Virus record (IMG/VR): IMGVR_UViG_3300005827_000004
Span: 1-31,289 of that record
DNA from: a virus
Reading direction: 5' to 3' (one strand)
Length of the DNA: 31,289 nt
Below, piece by piece: positions 1 to 7,988 of this stretch; positions within the stretch are counted from its first letter, which is position 1, and every line of letters begins with the position of its first letter. The notes under the pieces are model-generated. The model did not search any database, was not told the origin of the DNA, and was given only the letters and a program-made list of their open reading frames with translations. The translations under genes were made by a program, and so were the position numbers.

Positions 1-1618
1 ATTTACCTAAAAAATCATAAGTTCCGGTAGAATCATTAACCTCAATTGGGTAAAAATTACAACCAATGAATAATGTATCCCACGCATCGGTTATATGTGT
101 TTTTGTTTCATCTGGTTGTTCGGGTGAATCAGGATCTTTTTCGGCAGATTTATCCTTTTGAAATCCGTTACGGTCTATTTTTATTCCCGCTTGTTCTAAT
201 GCGAGTTTAAGATATTCATTGTTGTGTAAATTAAATATTGGAAATATATAGCCCGTCATTCCTTTAAGCGCATTGTCAATATATTGATGCTTTAAATCAT
301 GGCGCATTTGCTGACCAATATATTTTTTTATAACATTCCAACCCCTCGAGGTAAAGTAATCAATAATAGTTGAAGCAAATGTTTCACCATCAACAGGATT
401 ACCACCAATTGCAGTAGAATCATAGTAATATATTACATCCTTTGTTGGATGAAAAGCGTAATAATCACAAAATTCCTTGCATAATTCTCTAAGTTTTAAT
501 GGAGTTTTAACGAATAAACTCTTTAACGTTTTAAGTTGATTGGCCTTTACCTGACCAACTACCATTGAATTTATTGCAGCATTATAATCGAATGCTACAA
601 TTAATGGCTTAGAGGAATCAACATCACTATCCCAAAGGCTATTGGGATTATTTTCATGCTTAGAACCAAAATCAAACTTAGTTAAATAACCATTCCCGGG
701 TGGAGTATAGAAATGGATTGATTCTTCCAGGGCAGAATAAAAACCATTTTGAACTTTAGTTAACCTTTCATTAAGAATTGAGGTTCTAAAAATTAATGGT
801 GGAAGTTCTCTTTTTTGCTTTGCAATCCATTTTTCTCCAAATAATTCAAGATTATCCAACGCATTATATTCTGCATAGAATAGAGCCTCAGATCTAAGCA
901 GTGCAAGGTCATTGCTTAACTTTGCAATAGCCCTTTCGGTATAACTTGTTTGGGGTTTTTCCTTAAGTCTTTTATATTCAAGATAGGTAAGTTTTATTAA
1001 TAGTATTAACTCTGGATTCATCTCCTTTTCTTTCTCAAGAATCCACATTCCCATTTTACTTGTGGGCATATCGGTTGAAAAAAAATAACCTTCGTGCCAT
1101 GGGCAATCCTTAAAATATATACTACGTACAGCTTGAGTTACCTCACTTTTTATTTTATTGTGATCCAAAAACTTTGCCTCCGGACCTATTACATAATCTA
1201 AACTCATTGAATTAGTACTCATTGAGCCATCGAATGATATGAATCTCTGAATAGATCCGTTAAACCATATAACGGTATTATCGTAGCTAGTAGGTTCGAT
1301 TAAAGGCTTTTCAAAACCAGCCTTTTTATCTGGTTTTCTTCCAACATAATAATGTTTATCCTTAATATAACCCCAGCGCGCCAAAGCATGAGCAATAGCA
1401 GGAAAAGTATTAGAACGAAGTTTTGTATAGGTAGGTGAAAGTATTGCTCCATTACTTTTTGGCATTGAAAAAACATTTCTAACAATGACTCTAGCATCAA
1501 AACCTTCAGATTTTCCTAATCCTCGTGATGCAATTATATATTCATCTTTTGCGTTAACTATCATTGCCTCTAATTGAGGCCTATTAAAATATTTAGAGTT
1601 TATATCACTATTGCTCAT
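1..1618 (-). CDS. terL: Terminase large subunit, 3' end beyond the window
   Basis: This is the DNA-packaging motor ATPase and nuclease that cuts and pumps phage DNA into the prohead. I translated it by hand: the frame is open from the ATG at 1618 to the left edge, about 539 residues, so the C-terminus is missing. A P-loop of the form ASRGLGKSE lies at about residues 30-38. The nuclease half shows the usual acidic set: IVAFDYNAA, then YYDSTAIGG, then HITDAWDT close to the window edge. The start overlaps the stop of the small-subunit gene by 11 bases, the normal coupled arrangement. The Walker B region is probably the stretch around LDYVIGPEA, where the usual aspartate-glutamate pair is not classical. 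The terminase call is firm; the packaging type (cos or pac) cannot be read from the sequence. Confidence 0.9.
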   Translation of the reverse strand, partial: MSNSDINSKYFNRPQLEAMIVNAKDEYIIASRGLGKSEGFDARVIVRNVFSMPKSNGAILSPTYTKLRSNTFPAIAHALARWGYIKDKHYYVGRKPDKKAGFEKPLIEPTSYDNTVIWFNGSIQRFISFDGSMSTNSMSLDYVIGPEAKFLDHNKIKSEVTQAVRSIYFKDCPWHEGYFFSTDMPTSKMGMWILEKEKEMNPELILLIKLTYLEYKRLKEKPQTSYTERAIAKLSNDLALLRSEALFYAEYNALDNLELFGEKWIAKQKRELPPLIFRTSILNERLTKVQNGFYSALEESIHFYTPPGNGYLTKFDFGSKHENNPNSLWDSDVDSSKPLIVAFDYNAAINSMVVGQVKANQLKTLKSLFVKTPLKLRELCKEFCDYYAFHPTKDVIYYYDSTAIGGNPVDGETFASTIIDYFTSRGWNVIKKYIGQQMRHDLKHQYIDNALKGMTGYIFPIFNLHNNEYLKLALEQAGIKIDRNGFQKDKSAEKDPDSPEQPDETKTHITDAWDTLFIGCNFYPIEVNDSTGTYDFLGK

Positions 1619-2186
1619 CGGTGATAATATTAGCGTCAGCTATTAAATCTTTATTTACAAGGTATTTTTTAGATAATTTATTTCTGAGTTCTGAAAGATT
1701 TTCAATTTTTTCTAAACCCAAAATAGTTACATCGGAAGATGGTTCAAATGATGGAGGTATAATCTGATCCCAGGGTATATCACCCTCTTCATCTTTATCA
1801 AGTTTTGTATATTTTCCGTAGATATTATCTGCATAAATCATGGCCTTTATATCACCTGCTTTTTTAGCTTTTTTACGATCCTCTTTAATATTCTCAATTA
1901 ATGTATAGCGATGCCACTCCTTTGATGCATTACGTACATTTCCAAGTACCGATTTTATTATTGCAACATCCCTATAAGACTGGATTTTACTACGATTATA
2001 TTTTGTTTCTAAATATTTAATTAGATCTTTATCCATTAATGATGGCTTATCTAGCCATTTGCAGAAAATGTCCTCATAAATTCGCTTTAATACAAGCTCA
2101 TTTTCAGTGAATTTTATATCAACCTCATCAGGAGTTTTATATAAAACGGCTAAAAGTTTTTCAACTAATGGTTCTTTTCGAGGCAT
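1608..2186 (-). CDS. terS: Probable terminase small subunit
   Basis: A 192-aa, charged, mostly helical protein directly upstream of and overlapping the large terminase gene. That position and size are what is expected for the small subunit, which recognises phage DNA and delivers it to the motor. The N-terminal third (residues 1-90) is predicted-helical and could hold the DNA-binding part; the middle is rich in lysine and tryptophan (KEWHRYTLIENIKEDRKKAKK); the C-terminal tail is acidic and may contact the large subunit. No textbook helix-turn-helix can be pointed to, so the call rests on gene order. The gene starts 18 bases after a rho-independent terminator, so it may have its own promoter or rely on read-through. 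Confidence 0.6.
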   Translation of the reverse strand: MPRKEPLVEKLLAVLYKTPDEVDIKFTENELVLKRIYEDIFCKWLDKPSLMDKDLIKYLETKYNRSKIQSYRDVAIIKSVLGNVRNASKEWHRYTLIENIKEDRKKAKKAGDIKAMIYADNIYGKYTKLDKDEEGDIPWDQIIPPSFEPSSDVTILGLEKIENLSELRNKLSKKYLVNKDLIADANIITDEQ

Positions 2187-2203
2187 GGCAAAAATTTAAT
2201 ATG

Positions 2204-2230
2204 AAAAAAAAGGTGGTTTAAACCACCTTT
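2204..2230 (-). terminator. Rho-independent terminator before the terminase genes
   Basis: A perfect 22-base palindrome, AAAGGTGGTTT followed by its complement, lies at 2209-2230. On the minus strand it is followed by a run of eight T (2204-2211, partly shared with the stem). It sits 21 bases after the stop of the 266-aa gene and before the terminase start, so it would separate terminase expression from the genes upstream. Confidence 0.85.
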
Positions 2231-2250
2231 AGTAATTTTAATAATTAATG

Positions 2251-3051
2251 CTATTTATCTTTCATGATATCTGCTCGTGCATCTTGAAGTTTTTTAACTT
2301 CTAACTCTTTTTCAGCTATTGAATCTTGCTTTTGCTTTACAAGATGTGGTTTATTTTTTTTAAAATCCTCTAGTTTAACATTCGCTCTGGTAATATCATC
2401 GGTAACAATTTTCTCGCGCTTGTTTATTTCTATGAGCCGAATTTCTAAATCTTCAATGGCCATTATTTTTTGAAAAGGAGTAAGAATTTGGGGTTGATTC
2501 TGTTCAGAAATATCCTGTATAATTAATGTAACATTTTTTGATTTATACCAGGAATCAATTTTAGCCCAAAGTTCACGCTTTTCATCATCTAATCTAACAA
2601 TATCTTCAGCAAGTATTTTTGAATTTGATTCATCCGTCTCAGCTTTTAGACTGGCATGCTTTGCCCCAAGGATTGGCATAATTTCTTGAATCCTTTTAAA
2701 AACAGGTTTTAACTCTTCAGGAAGATCTGATTCTTTAATCTTATCCGTTTCTATTTTTACTTTAATGCTCTTTTTAGGCGTTACTGAAGTAATAATTGTT
2801 TGTGTTGTAATAATGCTTTGTGATGCCTTAGCCTCAATAAGTTTGGGGTTATTAATCAGTTTGATATGTATTTTGATAATTTCCTGCAGAAGCATTCCCA
2901 TTGTAACCCCATCAGGAGCATTGGCGTTTGCCTTGGCAAAGAAATCATCCTTTTTGCTGTTTATTTTATACTTATTATAGATTGTCAAACCCAAGACAAA
3001 CGAACGGTTTTTATTTTTTAACCAGTCATTTATTAATGTAAGATCGTTCAT
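2251..3051 (-). CDS. Hypothetical coiled-coil protein (266 aa)
   Basis: I do not recognise a family. The protein has three visible parts: an N-terminal region of about 75 residues with aromatic and Asn/Lys-rich helices; a Thr/Ser-rich linker around residues 80-105; and a C-terminal half (about residues 120-266) with the charged heptad-like character of a long coiled coil, rich in Glu and Lys (for example EKELEVKKLQDARADIMKDK at the end). No signal peptide or membrane segment is seen. It lies between a glycosyltransferase-like gene and terminase, with terminators on both sides, so it may be a single-gene transcription unit. A scaffolding or DNA-maturation role is conceivable but is only a guess from position. 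Confidence 0.7.
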   Translation of the reverse strand: MNDLTLINDWLKNKNRSFVLGLTIYNKYKINSKKDDFFAKANANAPDGVTMGMLLQEIIKIHIKLINNPKLIEAKASQSIITTQTIITSVTPKKSIKVKIETDKIKESDLPEELKPVFKRIQEIMPILGAKHASLKAETDESNSKILAEDIVRLDDEKRELWAKIDSWYKSKNVTLIIQDISEQNQPQILTPFQKIMAIEDLEIRLIEINKREKIVTDDITRANVKLEDFKKNKPHLVKQKQDSIAEKELEVKKLQDARADIMKDK

Positions 3052-3119
3052 GATTTCTTATTTAAGTTTTAAATATGCAGCAAATTTGCAGCATCTTTTT
3101 TGTAGCAGAAAGGACAAAT

Positions 3120-3140
3120 AAAAAACCCCGCTAGGCGGGG
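3120..3140 (-). terminator. Rho-independent terminator that contains a stop codon
   Basis: On the minus strand CCCCGC, loop CTA, GCGGGG is followed by a run of T (3120-3125). The stem is 3126-3131 with 3135-3140. The TAG stop of the upstream 251-aa gene (3131-3133) straddles the stem-loop boundary, so the last codons of that gene form one arm of the terminator. Confidence 0.85.
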
Positions 3141-3886
3141 TGAGGTTCTGTAATCTTTTTGCAGGTATTTACATGCCATTTTATGGAGTTAACTAGATCT
3201 GTTTGTATCTCATCTTTACGGTTACATTGTGCATGGATAGAATAATTATCATCATGCCGTGTTGATATACGGATATAACCCTGCTTATGTGCACCCAAAA
3301 GCATGGGTATTTTTCTTTTTTGCAATTCAACGGATAGCAGTATATCAGTCATATTAATACGAGGAAACCAATCCATTGATATTTGAATCGTATCCGTATG
3401 AAAAACCATAACCCCAGTACCTATTTCATGTACGAATTGCTCTGGATGGTTTTGTAGACAGCCAAAAAATCTTTCAACATTAAAATAGTATGAAGTACAT
3501 TTTCTATTAGTAAAGAAATTGCGTCCATGAATGCTAACCACTGCCTTTCTTCCATACTTTTCAATATTAGCAATCATATCTTTAGTATAGGTTGATGGGT
3601 ATATTAGTTTATCATCAACTGTAAAATGATAACCTGATTCCCAATCCTCGCACCCATAAAATTTACCAACATCACCAAGATTACCATCACCATCAAATTC
3701 CTTTTCGCTTTCAAAAATGGTAATTTTAGGATGCTTAAGTATTTCTGGAATATTTCCAGCAAACCTATTGAGGTAAACGAATAATCTATCACATTGATGA
3801 AGTATGGAAGGAATGCTATCTTTTAATGCCTCTATCCTTGGAGGCATAGTAGCCATGTGATAATATATTTTTTGATGTACATCCAT
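3131..3886 (-). CDS. Glycosyltransferase-like protein (GT-A fold)
   Basis: A 251-aa soluble protein. Its N-terminus has the alternating strand-helix layout of a family-2-like glycosyltransferase: ATMPPRIEALKDSIPSILHQ, then a strand, LFVYLNRF. An acidic HFTVDDKLIYP segment near residues 88-97 resembles the DXD-type metal and nucleotide-sugar site. Phage glycosyltransferases modify phage DNA, virion proteins or host surface glycans; which applies here cannot be told. The gene follows the large BspA-like surface protein by 21 bases, so one possibility is glycosylation of that adhesin. It ends inside a terminator hairpin. The family assignment is by pattern recognition, so moderate. Confidence 0.6.
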   Translation of the reverse strand: MDVHQKIYYHMATMPPRIEALKDSIPSILHQCDRLFVYLNRFAGNIPEILKHPKITIFESEKEFDGDGNLGDVGKFYGCEDWESGYHFTVDDKLIYPSTYTKDMIANIEKYGRKAVVSIHGRNFFTNRKCTSYYFNVERFFGCLQNHPEQFVHEIGTGVMVFHTDTIQISMDWFPRINMTDILLSVELQKRKIPMLLGAHKQGYIRISTRHDDNYSIHAQCNRKDEIQTDLVNSIKWHVNTCKKITEPHPA

Positions 3887-3907
3887 TTTTTATATAATTT
3901 TTAAATA

Positions 3908-5401
3908 TTATGTTTTCCATTCTGCAGGAATATTTGAATAATTGCTTAAGCTAAGCGCATCATTGCCTATAAAACATCCATATATGGTTGGTGTTCCAGT
4001 GCCATAATTACATTCCCATAGATTTGGGGCTTTACCTTGAGTACCATTAAAAGAATATCTGCTAAAGCAGACAATAAAGTTTGGGGATTTATTTAAAAAT
4101 ATTGTGGATTGCTCCCCTTCGTCATAGAATACATAAGGAGATACTTGTAATTTATTACAATTTATAAAACAACCTTCGTAATTTTCTGCAGAAATACAAC
4201 CTTTAAATGGATGATTTCCTATACTTTCCAAATTAATATCATCCATAAATATATAAGAAAAGTTTATACCACTTTCACATCCTTCAAACAACCCTTCGCC
4301 CACTATAACTAATGATGAGCAGCCCGATAAAAACCCGGAAAAATCAACAACCTTCGTTAGGCTTGAACACAAATTGGCAGGAGTTGATATTAAATTAGGG
4401 CAATTATTGAATACAAATCCTGCAGAATAAGCATTGATTAATGGCGTTAATAAATCATATGGAATAGTAAAAATTCCTGTTTGCTGGAAACACCCACTTA
4501 TATCTGCATCTCCAGTACAGCCTTCGAATATACCATTCCCAATTATTGAAAGTAACGGACATGTCGAACAACAATCATAGAAATCAATAGCATTCGAACA
4601 ATTTCTAAATATCCCGTCCCCAATTTCTTCTAAGAGCGGCATATTATAGAAACAATCATTAAAACTTAAAGCATTAAAACATCCATCGAACAGATAAGAG
4701 GGAATTATTATTAGTAATGAACCTGCGAAAGAATTATTAAAGCTAGTTATTAATTTAAAATTCCCATGAGTATCATTTGGTATATAATTTAAAGTGCTAT
4801 ATGAAAAATCAATTTTTTTTAATCCGCTACTTCCCCATGATATTACTTTTCTTATCTGCTGATTTCCGGGTGAAAATATTCTTTCAAATAGACCCGTAAT
4901 GCTTATTCTATATGTTCCACTAGCAGAATAAGTATGTGTTGCGTTATTATCATCATAAGAAGTAACATTCAATAATGGAGATAGATCTCCATAATCAACT
5001 TTAAAATTGCAAGTAGATTCATATTCAATAGGAAGAGTATATGATTCCCCGTTTTCAGATATATTTATTTCTAATATTATAGGAGCAATAATTATGTTTT
5101 CTATATTGCTTTTTTCGCTCTCTTTTGTGCCTTTAAATGCTGTGACGTAAAAGTAACATCTAATATTAGAAGGAATTTCTGCTATATAGGTATTAGCTAA
5201 TCCTGTTACCGTATCAATATTCGAATAATTTTCACCATCACTAGAAAAATAAATGTAATGACCCTCGTGATTTGTACTACCAATATCCCAACTTAAATTT
5301 ATTTGAGTATCTGAAATAATAGTAGTAACTAAATTGCATGGATTCCCATTTAAATTAACTGTTTTTTTGGAAAAAAATATTCCATTAGCTATTCCTATCA
5401 T
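3908..5401 (-). CDS. FN3 + PKD-like + BspA-type repeat surface/tail protein
   Basis: A 497-aa probable virion surface or receptor-binding protein. The N-terminus (about residues 20-105) is a fibronectin type III domain (PCNLVTTIISDTQINLSWD ... YFYVTAFKGTKES). Residues about 110-175 look like a PKD-like beta domain (DYGDLSPLLNV ... HTYSASGTYRISITG). From about residue 190 to the end there is a run of BspA-like repeats with the recurring form 'IGDGIFRNCSNA...CFxxCPLL', seen at least six times. BspA repeats form a leucine-rich-repeat solenoid known from bacterial surface adhesins. No signal peptide is present, which suits a phage structural protein better than a secreted one. It is likely exposed on the virion, either as a tail-fibre-like adhesin or a capsid decoration; the nearby capsid genes leave both open. 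Confidence 0.7.
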   Translation of the reverse strand: MIGIANGIFFSKKTVNLNGNPCNLVTTIISDTQINLSWDIGSTNHEGHYIYFSSDGENYSNIDTVTGLANTYIAEIPSNIRCYFYVTAFKGTKESEKSNIENIIIAPIILEINISENGESYTLPIEYESTCNFKVDYGDLSPLLNVTSYDDNNATHTYSASGTYRISITGLFERIFSPGNQQIRKVISWGSSGLKKIDFSYSTLNYIPNDTHGNFKLITSFNNSFAGSLLIIIPSYLFDGCFNALSFNDCFYNMPLLEEIGDGIFRNCSNAIDFYDCCSTCPLLSIIGNGIFEGCTGDADISGCFQQTGIFTIPYDLLTPLINAYSAGFVFNNCPNLISTPANLCSSLTKVVDFSGFLSGCSSLVIVGEGLFEGCESGINFSYIFMDDINLESIGNHPFKGCISAENYEGCFINCNKLQVSPYVFYDEGEQSTIFLNKSPNFIVCFSRYSFNGTQGKAPNLWECNYGTGTPTIYGCFIGNDALSLSNYSNIPAEWKT

Positions 5402-5411
5402 AAATATGATA

Positions 5412-5921
5412 TTAACGAACCATATAAATCACCGTAGCAGTAGTTAAAGTACTTTTTACTCTTCTAACTAATAGTGGTATAATTTCCTTCTTATCTAATG
5501 GAATTACTAGGGTTTGCCCTGATGCTGTTACTAATTCAACATTTCCAGCATCTCCAAGAACCATGATAAAACCAAAACCTTGAGGTATATCATTTAAATC
5601 ATTAGGTTCTACGAGATAAGCCTCCCTAAGCCTTAAGCTATCAATAATATGAAGTGGTGAAATATTATCTGAAATGTATAGAATAGCTGAGATATTATCA
5701 TCTGCAGACATATTATCATGCTCAATGGAAAAGTTTAATAATAAATCATCACCAGAATATGTAATATCACCAATACTTTTTGAGTTATAAATAACTAAAT
5801 TGTGAGTAACATTAGTAATAGAACGTATAGTAGCGTTATATTTACGAACGCCTTTTATTTTTACCGTTTTTAAAACAGGATCGAATTCAACGGCAAACAA
5901 ATCTTTAGCTTCTATTATCAT
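5412..5921 (-). CDS. Hypothetical phage protein, spike-base-like (169 aa)
   Basis: A beta-rich protein with no membrane segment. Its second half (FGFIMVLGDAGNVELVTASG ... IPLLVRRVKSTLTTATVIY) has the cadence of small phage virion proteins in which a Gly-rich beta segment is followed by 'P-LLVRRV...TTAT', as in spike-base or head-decoration-type proteins. This is a resemblance, not a firm family call. The frame is open further up to an ATG at 5969, but that codon lies inside a stem-loop (5944-5971), so I prefer the ATG at 5921, which begins MIIEAKDLFAVEFD. The stop is 10 bases from the start of the BspA-like gene, suggesting co-expression with it. Confidence 0.65.
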   Translation of the reverse strand: MIIEAKDLFAVEFDPVLKTVKIKGVRKYNATIRSITNVTHNLVIYNSKSIGDITYSGDDLLLNFSIEHDNMSADDNISAILYISDNISPLHIIDSLRLREAYLVEPNDLNDIPQGFGFIMVLGDAGNVELVTASGQTLVIPLDKKEIIPLLVRRVKSTLTTATVIYMVR

Positions 5922-5943
5922 ACTCAAAGTTTTATTTGAATTA

Positions 5944-5971
5944 AAATGGTTTCTATTATTAGAAACCATTT
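5944..5971 (-). terminator. Stem-loop between virion genes, possible terminator
   Basis: On the minus strand AAATGGTTTCT and AGAAACCATTT form an 11-bp perfect stem with a 6-base loop, followed by TTAATT. It comes 7 bases after the stop of the 74-aa gene. The T run is weak, so it may be an attenuator or processing site, not a full terminator. Confidence 0.55.
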
Positions 5972-5977
5972 ATTAGA

Positions 5978-6202
5978 CTATTTATCGTTTTTTTTCTTTT
6001 TTGGAGTTGAAGATGTATGAATAACTTTTAATTCTGGGTTTTCACATTCTATTTCTTCAGGGGTAAGTTCTAAAAACGGACATCCATTTTTATATAATTC
6101 ATCGAGTTTATCCTCTGGTAAATCAGCAAGGTTGACCCTACCAACTAAATGCAGATCAACCGTGCCAGGATGCTTAATATTTTTTAATTTGTACTTTAGC
6201 AT
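5978..6202 (-). CDS. Small hypothetical virion-cluster protein (74 aa)
   Basis: A 74-aa protein with an acidic middle (LPEDKLDELYKNGCPFLELTPEEIE) and a basic Lys-rich tail (PKKKKNDK). The start MLKYKLKNIKHPGTVDLHLVG is convincing and lies 7 bases after the stop of the preceding gene. Small proteins of this kind are common between capsid and tail genes of Bacteroidota phages, where a head-completion or assembly role is usual, but no motif here proves that. Confidence 0.6.
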   Translation of the reverse strand: MLKYKLKNIKHPGTVDLHLVGRVNLADLPEDKLDELYKNGCPFLELTPEEIECENPELKVIHTSSTPKKKKNDK

Positions 6203-6209
6203 ATGCTTA

Positions 6210-6869
6210 TTAGCTTATTGCGGAAACCTCTCCTCCGCTAATTGGAATTGCTCCATTATAGCGGGTAATTTGTTGCCCAGAATATGCCTCCGCTTTAAAT
6301 GTAAAACCCTTTCTATCGGAAGGAGCGCTACCTAAATCAAAAGGAGCTTTAATATAACATGGATGATAGGTAGAACCTAATACTAATCGCTCTCCATTTT
6401 CTTCTAAAATTATTAAAACACATGGAGTATTAGTTACAGATGCAGCTAATGCTGCAACTTCAGTTTTACTTCCTGGATGAAAGAATTCTGCAGTTAAAGT
6501 ATAGCCCTCTCCATCAATTTCTCCTGCGGGTTCAGCTTTATAGGTCCCAGTTTTATAAGTTAAGTATACGGGAACAAAATTTTTATTCTCATCACAAGTA
6601 TAGGTACCGCTCATGTATATTTTTTCTTCAATAGTAGTTGGCTCTTGAGCCAGAGATGGCTCGGCTGTTATAGCAGAAATAGGGCAAAAATATGAAGTTA
6701 TTCGAGTACCGGCTACGTTTTTAGTACCATCAGAATGAGTTACCGCAGCAAACGGAAAAAATCCGGCCATAATTAGCCCTATAGGATCGTTAAAAACAAA
6801 TGCTTCGATTATAAATATTAATAAAACAAGCATCATTAGTAATGATTCTATTGATAAGTATTTTTTCAT
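6210..6869 (-). CDS. Possible tail tube / major tail-type structural protein
   Basis: A protein following the major capsid gene. The body (from about SGTYTCDENKNFVPVYL on) has alternating strands ending in segments such as VLIILEENGERLVLGS and DRKGFTFKAEAY. This resembles compact beta-barrel tail-tube or decoration proteins, where a strand mentioning 'GERLVLGS' precedes a domain-swap loop. The longest frame begins at 6896, but that ATG is in the loop of a 9-bp hairpin; the ATG at 6869 sits in an excellent A-rich leader (ACAATAACAATG). Residues 9-45 of this version are strongly hydrophobic (MMLVLLIFIIEAFVF), which is odd for a virion protein. A start at 6767 (MAGFFPFAAVTHSDG) would remove that segment and is a serious alternative. 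Confidence 0.55.
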   Translation of the reverse strand: MKKYLSIESLLMMLVLLIFIIEAFVFNDPIGLIMAGFFPFAAVTHSDGTKNVAGTRITSYFCPISAITAEPSLAQEPTTIEEKIYMSGTYTCDENKNFVPVYLTYKTGTYKAEPAGEIDGEGYTLTAEFFHPGSKTEVAALAASVTNTPCVLIILEENGERLVLGSTYHPCYIKAPFDLGSAPSDRKGFTFKAEAYSGQQITRYNGAIPISGGEVSAIS

Positions 6870-6884
6870 TGTTATTGTTTTTAT

Positions 6885-6907
6885 CCAGCTACTCATGAAG
6901 TAGCTGG
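6885..6907 (-). other. Stem-loop after the capsid gene, enclosing an ATG
   Basis: On the minus strand CCAGCTACT, loop TCATG, AGTAGCTGG forms a perfect 9-bp stem. It follows the capsid stop by 31 bases and is followed by ATAAAAAC, not by a T run. It is therefore more likely an mRNA structure (stability, processing or translational control) than a simple terminator. The first in-frame ATG of the next gene is in its loop. Confidence 0.6.
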
Positions 6908-6938
6908 AAGGTTATAAACTGTATTTGAAAATAATATT

Positions 6939-7985
6939 TTAGCTATAATCTCCAGCGAGAGATACGTTAGCCTGACTTGCCTGATCGTTACAAGCAAATA
7001 CTTTACGATGCCAATCGTTCCAACGTGTACCAAAATCACCCTGAATCCAGAATTGAATAAAGTTTGGATCTGGGTAGGGTTGACGCACCTGAACAAATTG
7101 AACATCTGATTTGGTATTCATACCTATATCGATATTGCCAGGAGTGGTAACAGTGATGCGCTGGCCAGTACCAAGAATAGGGCTATAGATAGCGTTTGGA
7201 ACAAACGATAAAAGAGCAGCATCCTTAATGGCTTGCATTACTTCAGCAAGCGTAGGATCTTTAAAATTTTTGACCTTATTCTTGTACGCCTTTAAAACAT
7301 ACGACAGAACGGTTTGTGGGATATGTAAATCCAACTGAACGCTCTTTGCAAATGGATCGAGAGCTTCAAAGAATTCAACCAGCATATCGAATGCTTCTGT
7401 ATCATCAGCATCTTCAGGCGTTGTAAATGCGCCAGTTGGAATAAGATTACCTTTTGCTTCGGAAACTTCACCGGCAGTAATTAAATCAGCTAATTTGGTG
7501 TACAAACCGTCAAAAGCATCCATTGGAGTAGTTCCATCGTTATCACGCTCGGCATGGAAAGATGATAAAACAAAATCTTCAACGAACGTAGTAACTGATT
7601 TAGAGATAATTTCAACCTCAAGCGGATGCTTTTTAGTTTTATTATCTAACTTTTCTCCCTGGTTTGAAAGAACCTTTTTATTCTTATAGTTACCAATGTA
7701 GTCTTTAAGACCAAGGTAGCACTTTTCAACTTTAAGAGCACTTTCAACAATTTTCATTACCTCCCTTTCGCTTGCCTCAGAAGAACCAGGCACGTAAGGA
7801 CCCATCAGATTACCTTTACGGCGAGTAAGAAGTAGTCTATCTTCACCTTGAACCTCGAGAAGATTAGCATGGAAGGTTGCCAAAAAAATTTCTAGCAAAA
7901 ATGCTGGAAGATTTTTGAAATATTCTTGATAGTTAACGTTTTCACGCTGAAGCGTATCAACGCTTATAACGGGAGTTTGTGGCAT
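6939..7985 (-). CDS. Probable major capsid protein
   Basis: A 348-aa protein lying 3 bases downstream of the S49 prohead-protease gene, the standard place for the major capsid protein. It has no membrane segment or signal peptide. The N-terminal helical part (residues 1-100) is followed by a mixed region with an insertion-like acidic loop (PTGAFTTPEDADDTEAFD) and a C-terminal beta-rich end (FVQVRQPYPDPNFIQFWIQG ... RKVFACND) typical of capsid-like folds. The identification rests mostly on gene order, size and composition. It should be the most abundant virion protein, and the hairpin just after its stop may uncouple its expression from the genes downstream. Confidence 0.75.
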   Translation of the reverse strand: MPQTPVISVDTLQRENVNYQEYFKNLPAFLLEIFLATFHANLLEVQGEDRLLLTRRKGNLMGPYVPGSSEASEREVMKIVESALKVEKCYLGLKDYIGNYKNKKVLSNQGEKLDNKTKKHPLEVEIISKSVTTFVEDFVLSSFHAERDNDGTTPMDAFDGLYTKLADLITAGEVSEAKGNLIPTGAFTTPEDADDTEAFDMLVEFFEALDPFAKSVQLDLHIPQTVLSYVLKAYKNKVKNFKDPTLAEVMQAIKDAALLSFVPNAIYSPILGTGQRITVTTPGNIDIGMNTKSDVQFVQVRQPYPDPNFIQFWIQGDFGTRWNDWHRKVFACNDQASQANVSLAGDYS

Positions 7986-7988
7986 AGG

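Noticed and set aside
1300-1500. A 66-aa minus-strand frame inside terminase
   Set aside because: It is out of frame with the terminase reading, which is open from 1618 to the window edge and has the expected motifs.
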